A stretch of DNA of 64,000 nt from Kitasatospora sp. NBC_01250 (lineage in GTDB: Bacteria; Actinomycetota; Actinomycetes; Streptomycetales; Streptomycetaceae): assembly GCF_036226465.1 (NCBI RefSeq), contig NZ_CP108476.1, forward strand, positions 6,696,001 to 6,760,000, read 5' to 3'. The notes beneath the pieces are model-generated. The model did not search any database. It was not told where the DNA came from and saw only the letters and a program-made list of their open reading frames with translations. A program made the translations under genes and the position numbers. Below are positions 52,315-60,557 of this stretch, in pieces (position 1 is the first letter of the stretch; each line of letters begins with the position of its first letter).

Positions 52315-53054
52315 TACATCGCCCCGTCGCTGCACGACGCGCCGGGCTCCTGGGTCTGCGGGCCCTGGACGTACTTGGTGAAGAACTCGTTCACCCGCGG
52401 GTCCTTGGCGCTGTCCAGCACGAGCTGGGTGCCCCAGGCGCTGAGGGTGATGGTGCCCTTCTCGGTCGGGTACGGGCTCATCATCGAGTACGGGGTGACC
52501 TTGACCTTGTCCGACAGCGTCTTGATGTCGTCCGCGGTGGCCTTGTCGTTGTAGGTGACCCAGACCGCGCCGTGCTCCAGCGAGTGCACCGCGTTCTCGT
52601 TCTGCACCGGCTTGTCGTAGACGTTGCCCATGCAGGTCAGCCAGACCGGGTTGTGGTCGCCGCCGACCGGCGGGGTCTGCGGGTAGTTGACCGTGCCCTG
52701 CACGTGGTTGCGGGTCAGGCCGGTCCACGTCTGCACGCCCGGGATCGGCGCCTTCGCGGCCGCGACCTCCTTGTCGTGCTTCTTGTTGGCGTCGACGACG
52801 ATGTAGCCGCCGACGCCGACGGTGGCCGCGATCAGCACGCCGGCCACCGAGAAGGCGATGACCTTCATCCGCTTCTCGCGGCGCTGCTCCTCCGCCCGCA
52901 GCTGGGCGATGCGCTCGCGGCGGTCGGCCTGCTTGCCGCCCTTGGCCTTCGCCGAGCGGTTGGTCACCAGCGGCTCGTCCGACTTGGCGGCGCCGGCGTT
53001 CTTGCCGCCCGGGCCGTTGTTGGTCTGCTTGGAGGCGGAACCCACGGAGATCAT
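52314..53054 (-). CDS. DUF3105 membrane-anchored protein
   Basis: A 246-residue protein. A Lys/Arg-rich cytoplasmic part (to about 62) leads to one membrane helix (VIAFSVAGVLIAATVGVGGYIVV). The outer domain has TRNHVQGTVNYPQTPPVGGDHNPVW, CMGNVYDKPVQNENAVHSLEHGAVWVTY and ends SCSDGAM, the DUF3105 pattern with conserved His, Cys and Glu residues. The function is unknown. Actinobacteria usually encode it directly before a DUF305 protein, and the linkage here suggests that they work together at the membrane, perhaps in metal handling. Confidence 0.92.
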   Translation of the reverse strand: MISVGSASKQTNNGPGGKNAGAAKSDEPLVTNRSAKAKGGKQADRRERIAQLRAEEQRREKRMKVIAFSVAGVLIAATVGVGGYIVVDANKKHDKEVAAAKAPIPGVQTWTGLTRNHVQGTVNYPQTPPVGGDHNPVWLTCMGNVYDKPVQNENAVHSLEHGAVWVTYNDKATADDIKTLSDKVKVTPYSMMSPYPTEKGTITLSAWGTQLVLDSAKDPRVNEFFTKYVQGPQTQEPGASCSDGAM

Positions 53055-53195
53055 CCTTGTCCCCGCCGGCGGGGTGTGCGCACGGCGGAATGAGGTGTAA
53101 CAGGAAGGGGTGGAGACCGCAGGCCGGGCGAGGGGCGGACACCGTCGAACGGGACGTCACGGTGTGCCCGGGGCCGGACCGGCGGGGGTTCCGCT

Positions 53196-53717
53196 CTAGG
53201 TCCGGTTGACCTGAAGCAGGTGGAGATCAGGGGCGGTCCTCGGCCCTGGTTCGGTGTCCGCGGGGCGGAGCGCCGGGGCCGGTGCGACCGTCACCAGCAG
53301 CGGCGGCTCGGCCTTGCCGGGGTGCGGCGGGGCGTTCGGCAGCTGTGCTTCCTGGGCACTGAACGGGTGGCTGGAGCAGCCGTCGCCGGGCCTGCGATCG
53401 GGGTCGCTGACCATGCACAGGGTCGGCTGGAAGGGGTACCCCGGTGCGACCCGGTCCTTGCCGGGGCGGCCCTTGCCGAGGTGGGACCGGCCGGCTTCGT
53501 CAGCGGACGGTGCCGCGCTCGACGGTGCCGCCGTCGCCGTGTGAACGGGCGCGGGCGTCGGGACGGGCGTCGCTGCGTGGGCCGAGCCCGCGCAGGGCAG
53601 CGCGACCAGCAGCGCCACCAGGAGGCCGACCAGCGGCAGGATCCACGACACGCCGCCCGGGCGGCCGGCGAAAGCGGCACTCCCCGGCTTCGGTCGGACA
53701 GGTCCTGGCGCGGTCAT
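53196..53717 (-). CDS. secreted Pro/Ala-rich protein of unknown function
   Basis: A 173-residue protein. An N-terminal segment with a membrane helix (VSWILPLVGLLVALLVALPCAGSAHA) looks like a signal peptide with a long N-region. The rest is low-complexity Pro/Ala/Thr, with two cysteines (LCMVSD and DGCSSHPF) and the C-terminal LHLLQVNRT. I do not recognise a family. It is upstream of nothing it obviously partners; the DUF3105 operon begins 142 bp beyond its stop. A GTG six bases further upstream is an alternative start. Confidence 0.65.
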   Translation of the reverse strand: MTAPGPVRPKPGSAAFAGRPGGVSWILPLVGLLVALLVALPCAGSAHAATPVPTPAPVHTATAAPSSAAPSADEAGRSHLGKGRPGKDRVAPGYPFQPTLCMVSDPDRRPGDGCSSHPFSAQEAQLPNAPPHPGKAEPPLLVTVAPAPALRPADTEPGPRTAPDLHLLQVNRT

Positions 53718-53948
53718 GCGCACATATTAATCAGCCAGATGGGTGGTGGGGTCCCCCTTATAGGTCGCTTCTTTTGGCTGAAACCGTGCCGGATCGGGTG
53801 TTTCCGCGGCGGAGGCCGGATCGTCGCCTTCGCGGGGAAAGCCCGGACAAAGCCCGGACAGCGGCCGAGCCCGTGGGCAGAATGACCTGGTGGCCCACCC
53901 CCGCAGCTGACCCGCACGCACGCCTGCCAAGCGACGAGGAGCCGGAAG

Positions 53949-55286
53949 ATGACCAACCAGGGCGCCCCAGCACAGCGCCGCCCGGAGGACGGGGACGCGC
54001 GGGACGGTTGGTGGGCCCACGTCTACGAGGGTCCGGCCGGCCGCCTGCCCGACACCCCGCAGGCGGCGGGCGGGGACGGCAGCGTGGACGACTGGTTCGA
54101 CTCGATCGCCTCGGCGGTGGGCCTGATCGGGACGCAGCGCTCGGGGGAGGGCGAGCCGGCGGCGGAGCCGGACCTGGAGCCGGAGCCTGAGCCGGCGGCG
54201 GCGGAGCCCGAGCCCGGACCTGAGTCGCAGCCCGCTTCCGAGGCCGCGCCCGCACCCGTGCCCGTCCCCACGCCCGCGCCCGCTCCCGCCAAGCTGGACC
54301 TCACCAAGCCCGCTCGTCCTCCCGCCGCCCCGCCCGCCCCCGCCGCCCCGCCTGCCCCGGTGCCCCCGCCCGCCCCCGTAGTCCCGCCCGCCCCCGCGCC
54401 GCACGTCGGTTCCCGGCCGCCGACCTACGGGCCCGAGCCCACCGTGCTGCCCGCCGCGCTCCCCGAACGCGCGTCAGCCGTCGTCCCCGACACGGTCCTC
54501 GACGGCGCCCAGTACCCGGGCTTCACCCTGCGCGCCGCCTCCGTGCGCGGCGACTCCGCCCGCTACCGCGGCGAGCCGCGCGGGGACGCGCTCCTGGTGA
54601 CCCGCTTCGGTGAGGCGCCGGACGGCCTGGTGCTCGCCGTCCTCGGCAGCCGGGCCCGCCCCCGGGTCGATCCGCGCGTCGATTCCGCGGCCGGGGCCGC
54701 GGCCGACCCGGCCCAACCGCTGCCCGACACCATCCAGCAGGCCTGCGCCCACCTGGCCGAGGCGATCGGCCGCTCGTGCGCCGAACTCGCCGCCGACCTG
54801 CGCGAGGGCGCCCGCGACCGGCTGCGCTACGGGCTCCAGCGGCTGACCGCGCGCGCCGCCGCGGGCCTGCGCGCGGTGGCGCCGGACGCCGGGGCGCTGC
54901 ACTGCCTGCTGATCTCCCTCGACCCGGCGGCCACCCACCGGGCCGCCTTCGGCCTGGGCCCCGGCGGCCTCTACCTGCTCCGGGCCGGGCACTGGATCGA
55001 CGCCTACGGCGCCCGTCTGCTGCACCACCCGGACGGCCCGGCCGCCGTGCCCGAGCCGCGCCCGTTCCGGTTCCGGCTGGTCCCGGTGACGCCCGGCGAC
55101 ATCCTGCTGCTCTGCTCGCCGGGGCTGGCCGAGCCGATCGCCGAGGAGCCGGCCGTCGCCCACTTCCTGGCCACCCACTGGTCCCACCCGCACCCGCCCG
55201 GCACGGTCGACTTCCTGCGCCAGGTCCAGGTCCGTGCCAAGGGCTACGCGGACGACCGCACGGCCGCCGCGCTCTGGTCGGACTGA
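53949..55286 (+). CDS. PP2C-like protein with degenerate metal site
   Basis: A 445-residue protein. The first 155 residues are low complexity: an acidic Glu/Pro block and a Lys-poor Pro/Ala block. From about 170 the pattern TLRAASVRGDSARYRGEPRGDALLVTRF resembles the start of a PP2C phosphatase, and LHCLLIS, GLGPGGLYLLRAGHW and GDILLLCSPGLAEPI resemble later strands. Where active PP2Cs have A-D-G with a metal-binding Asp, this protein has VLGS, so catalysis is doubtful. It may sense or bind phosphorylated proteins. ATG at 53949 follows AGGAGCCGGAAG. Confidence 0.75.
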   Translation: MTNQGAPAQRRPEDGDARDGWWAHVYEGPAGRLPDTPQAAGGDGSVDDWFDSIASAVGLIGTQRSGEGEPAAEPDLEPEPEPAAAEPEPGPESQPASEAAPAPVPVPTPAPAPAKLDLTKPARPPAAPPAPAAPPAPVPPPAPVVPPAPAPHVGSRPPTYGPEPTVLPAALPERASAVVPDTVLDGAQYPGFTLRAASVRGDSARYRGEPRGDALLVTRFGEAPDGLVLAVLGSRARPRVDPRVDSAAGAAADPAQPLPDTIQQACAHLAEAIGRSCAELAADLREGARDRLRYGLQRLTARAAAGLRAVAPDAGALHCLLISLDPAATHRAAFGLGPGGLYLLRAGHWIDAYGARLLHHPDGPAAVPEPRPFRFRLVPVTPGDILLLCSPGLAEPIAEEPAVAHFLATHWSHPHPPGTVDFLRQVQVRAKGYADDRTAAALWSD

Positions 55287-55290
55287 CGGA

Positions 55291-55911
55291 TCAGCACTCC
55301 GCGGTGGCGGCGAGCGGCTTCAGCAGCGCCGCCGCCACCGCGGACACCTGCGCCGCCGAACTCTCCCGCGCCACTCCCGGCAGCCCGATCGCCAGCGGCA
55401 CCGAGAACCCGTCCAGCACGGCCCGCAACTGCGCCGCCCGCTCCTCGGCCGAGCCCGGCCGGAACTCCCGCCGCGCCACCCCGTCCTCGATCAGTGCCGC
55501 CAGGTCCGCCTGCCACGGTGCCTCGATCGCCAGCTGCCCCTGCCGGATCTCCTCGCTGGCCGGTGAGCGCCCCCACACCTCGACCCACAGGATCCAGCGC
55601 GGATCCCCGGGCCCGTCGGCCAGATACAGCTCCGCGTACGCCGTGAACCGCTGCCAGGCGCTCAACCCCGGCTGCCCCAGCGCCGCCCGCCGCCGCTCGC
55701 CGAGCTGGTCCTCGCTCCAGCGCAGCGTCTCCAGCAGCAGCTGGTCCTTGCTGCCGAAGTAGTAGAGCAGGTGCCCGGCGCTCATCCCCAGCTGCTTGCC
55801 GAGGCCCGCCATGGTCAGCTTCGCCAGCCCGTGCTCCGCGATCGCCGCCATCGCCACCGCCAGCACCTCCTCCCGAGGCCGCGCGGGCCGCCGGGACCGG
55901 GGCTCTGCCAT
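55291..55911 (-). CDS. TetR-family transcriptional regulator
   Basis: A 206-residue TetR-type repressor. The HTH is IAEHGLAKLTMAGLGKQLGMSAGHLLYYFGSKDQLLLETL, with the GHLLYYF variant common in BetI-like regulators. The C-terminal part follows the TetR_C_6-like pattern (DPRWILWVEVWGRS ... LRAVLDGFSVPLAIG). The ligand is unknown. Its stop lies 4 bp from that of the convergent PP2C-like gene, and it diverges from the amidase gene, 96 bp apart. Confidence 0.92.
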   Translation of the reverse strand: MAEPRSRRPARPREEVLAVAMAAIAEHGLAKLTMAGLGKQLGMSAGHLLYYFGSKDQLLLETLRWSEDQLGERRRAALGQPGLSAWQRFTAYAELYLADGPGDPRWILWVEVWGRSPASEEIRQGQLAIEAPWQADLAALIEDGVARREFRPGSAEERAAQLRAVLDGFSVPLAIGLPGVARESSAAQVSAVAAALLKPLAATAEC

Positions 55912-56007
55912 GCTGCGGACTCCTTGGGGCCGGGGGCGGGGTGCTTCTCAGGTTAGGTGACAGCAGGTCGGGTGACAGGCCCTGCGGGACGTCGCTAGCC
56001 TGGTCGC

Positions 56008-56652
56008 ATGCAGCTGGTCACCCGCGCCGAGTGGGGTGCGCAACCGCCCAAGGCCGACTGGACGTACGTGGCGACTACCCAGGGTGTGAAGGTCCACTAC
56101 GAAGGTGAGCCGGTCCCGGCCGATCTGGTGGACCATCACGAGTGGTGCGCGGGGCGGGTACGCGCCATCCAGGCGGCGCACCTGGCCAACCCCACCGAGG
56201 GTTGGATCGACATCGCCTACAACGCCGTGATCTGCCCGCACTCCTACGTCTTCGAGGGACGCGGCCCGCACCACGAGACGGGTGCCAACGGCAACCAGCC
56301 GCTCAACCTCGCGCACTACGCGGTCTGCGCCATGCTCGGCGACTCCGGGCTCACCGAGCCGAACGATGCGCTGCTGGCCGGAGTGTGCGACGCCATCGAG
56401 TGGTTGAGGCGGGAGGGCGGCGCCGGGTCGGAGGTCAAGGGGCACCGGGACGGCTATCCGACCCAGTGCCCGGGCGACCCGCTCTACGCCTGGATTCTGG
56501 CCGGCGCCCCCCGACCCGCCCCGGGCGGCCATGTCCCGCCGCCGGGCGCCGCCGGCCCCTCCCACCCCGGCGGGCGCCGTGGCACGCCCGGCCCCCGCAA
56601 GGGCAGCCGCCCGCCCCGGCCGCCTCAGGCCCCGCCGGGGGCTGCGGGCTGA
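56008..56652 (+). CDS. peptidoglycan-recognition/N-acetylmuramoyl-L-alanine amidase domain protein
   Basis: A 214-residue protein with an amidase_2/PGRP domain at about 1-170. VTRAEWGAQPP, the zinc His in VKVHYEG, WIDIAYNAVICPHSYVFEGRG, and the second and third zinc ligands in VKGHRDGYPTQCPGDPLY are all present, so it should cut the amide between muramic acid and L-alanine. There is no signal peptide, as in phage-type or cytoplasmic enzymes. The C-terminal 45 residues are Pro/Gly-rich. It borders the insertion junction described below but belongs to the chromosomal side. Confidence 0.88.
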   Translation: MQLVTRAEWGAQPPKADWTYVATTQGVKVHYEGEPVPADLVDHHEWCAGRVRAIQAAHLANPTEGWIDIAYNAVICPHSYVFEGRGPHHETGANGNQPLNLAHYAVCAMLGDSGLTEPNDALLAGVCDAIEWLRREGGAGSEVKGHRDGYPTQCPGDPLYAWILAGAPRPAPGGHVPPPGAAGPSHPGGRRGTPGPRKGSRPPRPPQAPPGAAG

Positions 56653-56659
56653 GCCAGCG

Positions 56660-56704
56660 TCAGACCTGGGGCTGCTGCTGGGTGATGCAGTGGATGCCGC
56701 CGCC
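56660..56704 (-). pseudogene. 3'-end remnant of agmatine deiminase, left junction of the insert
   Basis: Read on the minus strand these bases encode GGGIHCITQQQPQV and a stop, the C-terminus of agmatine deiminase including the catalytic Cys. The complete gene at 62285 ends GGGIHCITQQQPRV. Bases 56670-56704 are identical to 62295-62329. This is the displaced original gene end, expected at one side of a site-specific insertion. Confidence 0.88.
56670..56704. repeat. 35-bp direct repeat, left copy (attL-like)
   Basis: Identical over 35 bp to 62295-62329, in the same orientation. The flanks differ immediately on the insert side. It covers the codons for the active-site Cys of agmatine deiminase. 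Confidence 0.88.
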
Positions 56705-56762
56705 TGTCGACCTCTCGGCCGCTCCTGCAGGGAACCCGCAATGCGACGTTCCATCGCAGGTG

Positions 56763-57302
56763 TCAGGTCACATTCCTGACGGTCGCCAGCGCCGCGCCCC
56801 ACGGATACGCGGCAGGGTTGCCCTGGCCAGGGATGTTCGGCACGAAGCCGCCCGGGCCGAGGAGCACACGCACACCAGCCCCGCGGAGCACGGCAACACT
56901 GTGTTCGAACTGCGGATGCGCGAGGAACGCTGAGTTCACGCAGGGCATCGTGACCAGCGGGATCCCCTTGCCGATGGCCTCAGCCGCGAAGCCAACGATG
57001 AAGCTGCTCGTCAGGCCGAGTGCCCACGAGTTCAGGGTGTTGAAGGTGGCTGGCGCCAGCAGGGCGGCCGTGGCGGGAGGCCAGACATCGGGCTCGCCCG
57101 GGCGTCGGTGGCGGCTGCGTACAGGGTGACCAGTGAGGCGCTCCAGCTCGGCGAGCTCGCCAGTCAGCCAGTCGGCCGCCGTTGGCGTCAATCCCAGGCA
57201 CACACGCCACCCATCGGTCTGGGCCTGTTCGATAACTGGTGCGAGGTTGAGCACGGGCGGTGCTGCGGACCCCAGCAGATAGAGCACTCGATCAGTCGGC
57301 AT
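56763..57302 (-). CDS. HFCD-type flavoprotein
   Basis: A 179-residue flavoprotein of the homo-oligomeric flavin-containing Cys decarboxylase fold. The opening VLYLLGSAAPPVLNLAPVI, the FMN-binding LLAPATFNTLNSWALG (PASANT-like), and VTMPCVNSAFLAHPQFEHSV (equivalent to the PxMNxxMW substrate clamp, but altered) are visible. Family members decarboxylate cysteine derivatives or peptides, or prenylate flavin. The altered clamp means the substrate is unclear. It is divergent from the XRE regulator, a pairing that recurs in streptomycetes. Its stop lies inside a small GTCAGG/CCTGAC inverted repeat. Confidence 0.85.
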   Translation of the reverse strand: MPTDRVLYLLGSAAPPVLNLAPVIEQAQTDGWRVCLGLTPTAADWLTGELAELERLTGHPVRSRHRRPGEPDVWPPATAALLAPATFNTLNSWALGLTSSFIVGFAAEAIGKGIPLVTMPCVNSAFLAHPQFEHSVAVLRGAGVRVLLGPGGFVPNIPGQGNPAAYPWGAALATVRNVT

Positions 57303-57388
57303 GCCGCTGACAGTACGAGATCCGGATCACAGTGACCACGTTCGGGGGTATCGTCATCGCACTCGGTAGTCAGACCAGGGGATCCGCC

Positions 57389-58573
57389 ATGGCCAATCCA
57401 GATCCTGACAGCGTGGGCGCCCGCATCGCCGCGTTCCGCAAAGTCCGCCACCTCACCCAGCGAGGCCTCGCTGACAGGGCGAACATCAGCTACAGCCTCA
57501 TGTTCAAGATCGAGCAGGGCGACAAACCCGCAAGCCCTCCAGTCCTCGCGGCGCTTGCACGGGCGCTCTCGGTGTCGGTCGCGGACCTCACCGGCCAGCC
57601 GTACGTGGACGCGCTCTGCCAAGACCGGCTCGACGGGTTGATCCAGCCCATTCGCGAGGCCCTGGACCTGTTTGACCTCGGTGCCGACGATGACCTGTCC
57701 ATCCGCTCGATCCAGGAGCTGGTGGCAGATGCGGATCGCATGTGCGGCCTGATCCGCGGCGGCGACCTGCGGACCGTCGCTGCAGAGCTTGCGGGCCTGA
57801 TCGCCGAAATTACGAGCGCTGCCTATACGACCCCAGACGATCGCCTGTGGCAGGCCCTCGCCAGCACGTACCGCTCCGCGTATGACATCGCCCATAAGCT
57901 CGGATTCCACGACCTCTCGGCTCTCGCCCTGGACCGCATGGCTTGGGCGTCCGAACGAGCATCCGATGCTGTTAGCGCCAGCACTCGCCAGTACTTGCGT
58001 TCCCTCGCCTACCTGCGGGCTGGTCAATACCGCACCGGGATGCGCATTGCGGAGGTCGGCCGCCAGCTTGCCGCTCAGGCCGCCGACGGTCTTGAGAGAG
58101 AAGCTGTGATCGGGCAACTGCACCTCGGATCGGCGGTCCTGGCCGCCCGCGCAGGGCAACGAGATGAGGCAGAAGAGCAGTTGGCCGCCGCAGACCGCAT
58201 TGCCAACGAGGTAGGCGAGATCCACCGTGTTAGGTGGCTGACCTTCGGACCCACCAACGTGTCCGTCCACCGGACCAGCGCCTTGATCGATCAATGCCTC
58301 TACCAAGAGGCCCTACAGGTCGCCTCTACCGTCACCGTCCCAACCGACTGGCCTGCCAGCAGGACTGCCCGACATCATGCGGAGATCGCCCGGGCACTGC
58401 TGTGGACCAACAAGCACGACGCGGCATTCCAGAACCTTCTACGGGCCCGTGAGCTCGCTCCACAGCAGTCACGGCACAGCCCAACGGTACGGGAGACGAT
58501 GTTCGCCATCGTGCGTGCCCGCCGGACCGTACCCGACACCGTCACCGGGTTCGCTGCCTGGCTGGGTATCTGA
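57389..58573 (+). CDS. XRE-family regulator with TPR-like C-terminus
   Basis: A 394-residue protein. The Cro/C1 HTH is at about 9-65 (VGARIAAFRKVRHLTQRGLADRANISYSLMFKIEQG). The remainder is helical with Ala/Leu periodicity and A-x-A-L-A pairs like degenerate tetratricopeptide repeats (RSLAYLRAGQYRTGMRIAEVGRQLA, GSAVLAARAGQRDEAEEQLAAADRIA). Such regulators often sense a small molecule or peptide through the repeats. The ATG at 57389 with AGGGG seven bases before it is used; a GTG at 57332 is in frame. Third-position GC is clearly lower than in neighbours, which suggests transfer. Confidence 0.88.
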   Translation: MANPDPDSVGARIAAFRKVRHLTQRGLADRANISYSLMFKIEQGDKPASPPVLAALARALSVSVADLTGQPYVDALCQDRLDGLIQPIREALDLFDLGADDDLSIRSIQELVADADRMCGLIRGGDLRTVAAELAGLIAEITSAAYTTPDDRLWQALASTYRSAYDIAHKLGFHDLSALALDRMAWASERASDAVSASTRQYLRSLAYLRAGQYRTGMRIAEVGRQLAAQAADGLEREAVIGQLHLGSAVLAARAGQRDEAEEQLAAADRIANEVGEIHRVRWLTFGPTNVSVHRTSALIDQCLYQEALQVASTVTVPTDWPASRTARHHAEIARALLWTNKHDAAFQNLLRARELAPQQSRHSPTVRETMFAIVRARRTVPDTVTGFAAWLGI

Positions 58574-58576
58574 CTC

Positions 58577-58598
58577 ACTATCACCAGGTCGTGATAGT
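58577..58598. promoter_or_regulatory. inverted repeat ACTATCAC-N6-GTGATAGT
   Basis: Perfect 8-bp arms around CAGGTC, 3 bp past the regulator stop and about 56 bp before the next start. Its size and symmetry fit an operator for the XRE protein controlling the downstream genes. A weak hairpin terminator is the alternative. Confidence 0.55.
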
Positions 58599-58654
58599 TG
58601 GCTCCCTTGCAGCCCGGCACGCTTCTACTGGCAGACGACCAGTCAGGAGCAGCA

Positions 58655-59257
58655 GTGCACGTGATGGAGCGCGCTACCGCGCGATGGGTTCCGCCGGAGG
58701 GCACGGTTGAGGCCGTAGCAGCCGGGCAGTTCTGGGACGCGGTCGCCGTCCCTCAGCACATCGGCCTTGCGGCCCTGGAGAACCTCGGACAGGCTTCAAT
58801 GCGGCGCCCTGGCCCGGTTGTCCGGGATAGCCCCGGCTGGCCCCGGCTGTACTTCCTCATCCCAGTTGCCTCGCCTCTGGCATGGACCCACGAGCGCTTG
58901 CTGACGGCCGGTTCGTTCGTCACGGTTCCGGGGCCAACGACGCTGGAGTCGCCCGGGCCATGCTGGATTGTTCCTCCCGATCCGGACGACCCGGGCGCTT
59001 TGGTGGACGCGGGCCTGCTAAGGCGCGCCCTGGACCGGGTGCGCACCGCCGCCGTGGCGGAGTATCACCCTTTGGGCTCAGCGCCTCAGCGGATGCTCGT
59101 AACCCTCGCTCAGCTGCATTCGGCGGCTTGCATCGTCTGTGGGGCCGAGGGCAGTGCCTTCGTGCCTGCTGGCCATGCTGTGACGCCGCCGTCCGGTCCG
59201 GGGCAGCTCGCGTGGGCCTTGGTGGCGTGCGCCAACCACGTTGGCGAGGGGCCGTGA
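58655..59257 (+). CDS. hypothetical protein resembling small primase-polymerase-like domain proteins
   Basis: A 200-residue protein from GTG 58655 (AGGAG five bases upstream); TTG 58598 and GTG 58661 are alternatives. The sequence WVPPEGTVEAVAAGQFWDAVAVPQHIGLAAL ... GPVVRDSPGWPRLYFLIPV ... SFVTVPGPTTLESPGPCWIVPPDPDDPG follows the arrangement of short streptomycete proteins that resemble the N-terminal region of bifunctional primase-polymerases. No catalytic acidic pair is evident, so enzymatic activity is unlikely. A C-x2-C (ACIVCGAEG) lies near the C-terminus. It is joined to the next gene by a TGATG overlap. Confidence 0.6.
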   Translation: MHVMERATARWVPPEGTVEAVAAGQFWDAVAVPQHIGLAALENLGQASMRRPGPVVRDSPGWPRLYFLIPVASPLAWTHERLLTAGSFVTVPGPTTLESPGPCWIVPPDPDDPGALVDAGLLRRALDRVRTAAVAEYHPLGSAPQRMLVTLAQLHSAACIVCGAEGSAFVPAGHAVTPPSGPGQLAWALVACANHVGEGP

Positions 59258-60150
59258 TGGCCACCGTCACCGATCCGCGGCACGCCGACCTGTACGCCTC
59301 CGTCGCCGCCTTCCTCACCGAGTACCGCCTGCATCCGTACCCCGCGTCCTGTCTCGCGCACGGGTACGTCGACCTGTGCCTCGCGGCGTGGCCGGGGGCC
59401 CGCGGCGCGCAGCTCGACCTCGCGACCCGCTGGGCGCTGTGGACGTGGACGGCCGACGACTACTTGGACGACGGTCTGCGCTCCGCCGATCGGGACGAGA
59501 TCCACGCGCTCTACCGTGATCTGCTGGCCGCGCCCATCGACGGCGCGCGACTCACCACCGGCCACCCGCTCGCGCTCGCGCTGACCGAACTGTGCCGGGA
59601 CACCTGCGCGATGATGACGGCGCAGTGGTGGGAGCGCTACCGGCGCCACCTCTTCGCGTGGCTGGACGCCGCAGCGGACAAGCTCACCGACTTCCTGCAG
59701 CCGCACCGGACGCCGACCTTGCGCGAGTACCTCGCGCTCCGTCCGACCGATGGCGGCATGGTGCTCGCCGCGATGTGGTGCGAGCTGGCCGAGCAGTGCG
59801 TCACGCCCGACTGGAACGATCCGTTGGTCCGCAGCCTGGTCGCCGCGTTCTCGTCGGTCGGCTTCCTCACCAACGACCTCGCCGCCCCCGACACGGACAC
59901 CTTCACGGCGATCGCCGCCCTGGCCGCCAGCCAGGGCCTCCCACCGACCGAGGCCCGGCAGGAGGCACTGGCGCTGCTGGCGGCAGAAGAACGCCGGTTC
60001 TGGTGGCTGTACACCGCTGTCCGGGACGACGAACTCGACCCCGCCACGGTCCAGTTCGCCCGGTCGCTCGACCGGTTCCGCTACGCCCTGACCGCCTGGA
60101 CCAGGGCCAGCACCCGGTACGCGCTGATCGAACCGCAGGTCGCCCGGTGA
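59257..60150 (+). CDS. class I terpene-synthase-like protein
   Basis: A 297-residue all-helical protein. The Asp-rich motif DDYLDD (67-72) stands in WTWTADDYLDDG, as in bacterial terpene cyclases. The second metal motif, normally ND-x2-S-x3-E, is NDLAAPDTD (206-214), so Ser is Ala and Glu is Asp. The C-terminal ASTRYAL provides the conserved Arg-Tyr pair. Either it is a cyclase with an unusual Mg site or a related prenyl-binding protein. It starts in the stop codon of the previous gene and overlaps the next by GTGA, so three genes are co-translated. Confidence 0.8.
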   Translation: MATVTDPRHADLYASVAAFLTEYRLHPYPASCLAHGYVDLCLAAWPGARGAQLDLATRWALWTWTADDYLDDGLRSADRDEIHALYRDLLAAPIDGARLTTGHPLALALTELCRDTCAMMTAQWWERYRRHLFAWLDAAADKLTDFLQPHRTPTLREYLALRPTDGGMVLAAMWCELAEQCVTPDWNDPLVRSLVAAFSSVGFLTNDLAAPDTDTFTAIAALAASQGLPPTEARQEALALLAAEERRFWWLYTAVRDDELDPATVQFARSLDRFRYALTAWTRASTRYALIEPQVAR

Positions 60151-60398
60151 CCGAGCCAGTCGACCCCGCGCCGGAGCAGGACACTGGCGGTGACGCGCAC
60201 GCCCACCTGCGTGCGCTCGGCCGGCGCCTGGACATCGCGGCTGTCAGCGGCGCCCCGGACAGGGCACTGGACAGGCTGCTCACGAGGATGTCCGCGGCCC
60301 GCCTGCGGATCACGGCTCCGGTGGCCCGGGGCCTCGCACTGCCGTGCGCCCCGGCGCCGGTGCCGCTGCGAGTTCGGCGGCTGCGGCTGGTGGCGTGA
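60147..60398 (+). CDS. 83-residue protein coupled to the terpene-synthase-like gene
   Basis: GTGA overlap with the preceding stop. The product starts MTEPVDPAPEQDTGGDAHAH, has an amphipathic helical middle (LRALGRRLDIAAVSGAPDRALDRLLTRMSAARLR) and a basic Pro/Val/Arg-rich end. I recognise no family. Its tight coupling suggests a partner subunit or accessory factor of the cyclase-like protein. Confidence 0.6.
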   Translation: MTEPVDPAPEQDTGGDAHAHLRALGRRLDIAAVSGAPDRALDRLLTRMSAARLRITAPVARGLALPCAPAPVPLRVRRLRLVA

Positions 60399-60557
60399 CG
60401 CGGACGCTGCCGATCAGACTCCCGCGTCGGCTACCTGCCTGCTGCCGTGCAGCGGCCGGGGCGGGCCCGACGCCACAACCCAAGTGGTCAGAGGTACCCA
60501 GATGCTCCGGCCTGCCAACCCGGCGAGTCGGCACCTCACGCACAAGGAGAGAACGCC

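Noticed and set aside
56763..57302. Flavoprotein as a LanD-type decarboxylase for the small peptide of the insert
   Set aside because: The DUF397-like peptide ends in DHLI and has no C-terminal Cys, which LanD-type enzymes require. The substrate clamp is also altered.
58655..59257. Active primase-polymerase
   Set aside because: The protein only resembles the outer framework of such domains, is short and shows no catalytic acidic residues in a recognisable motif.
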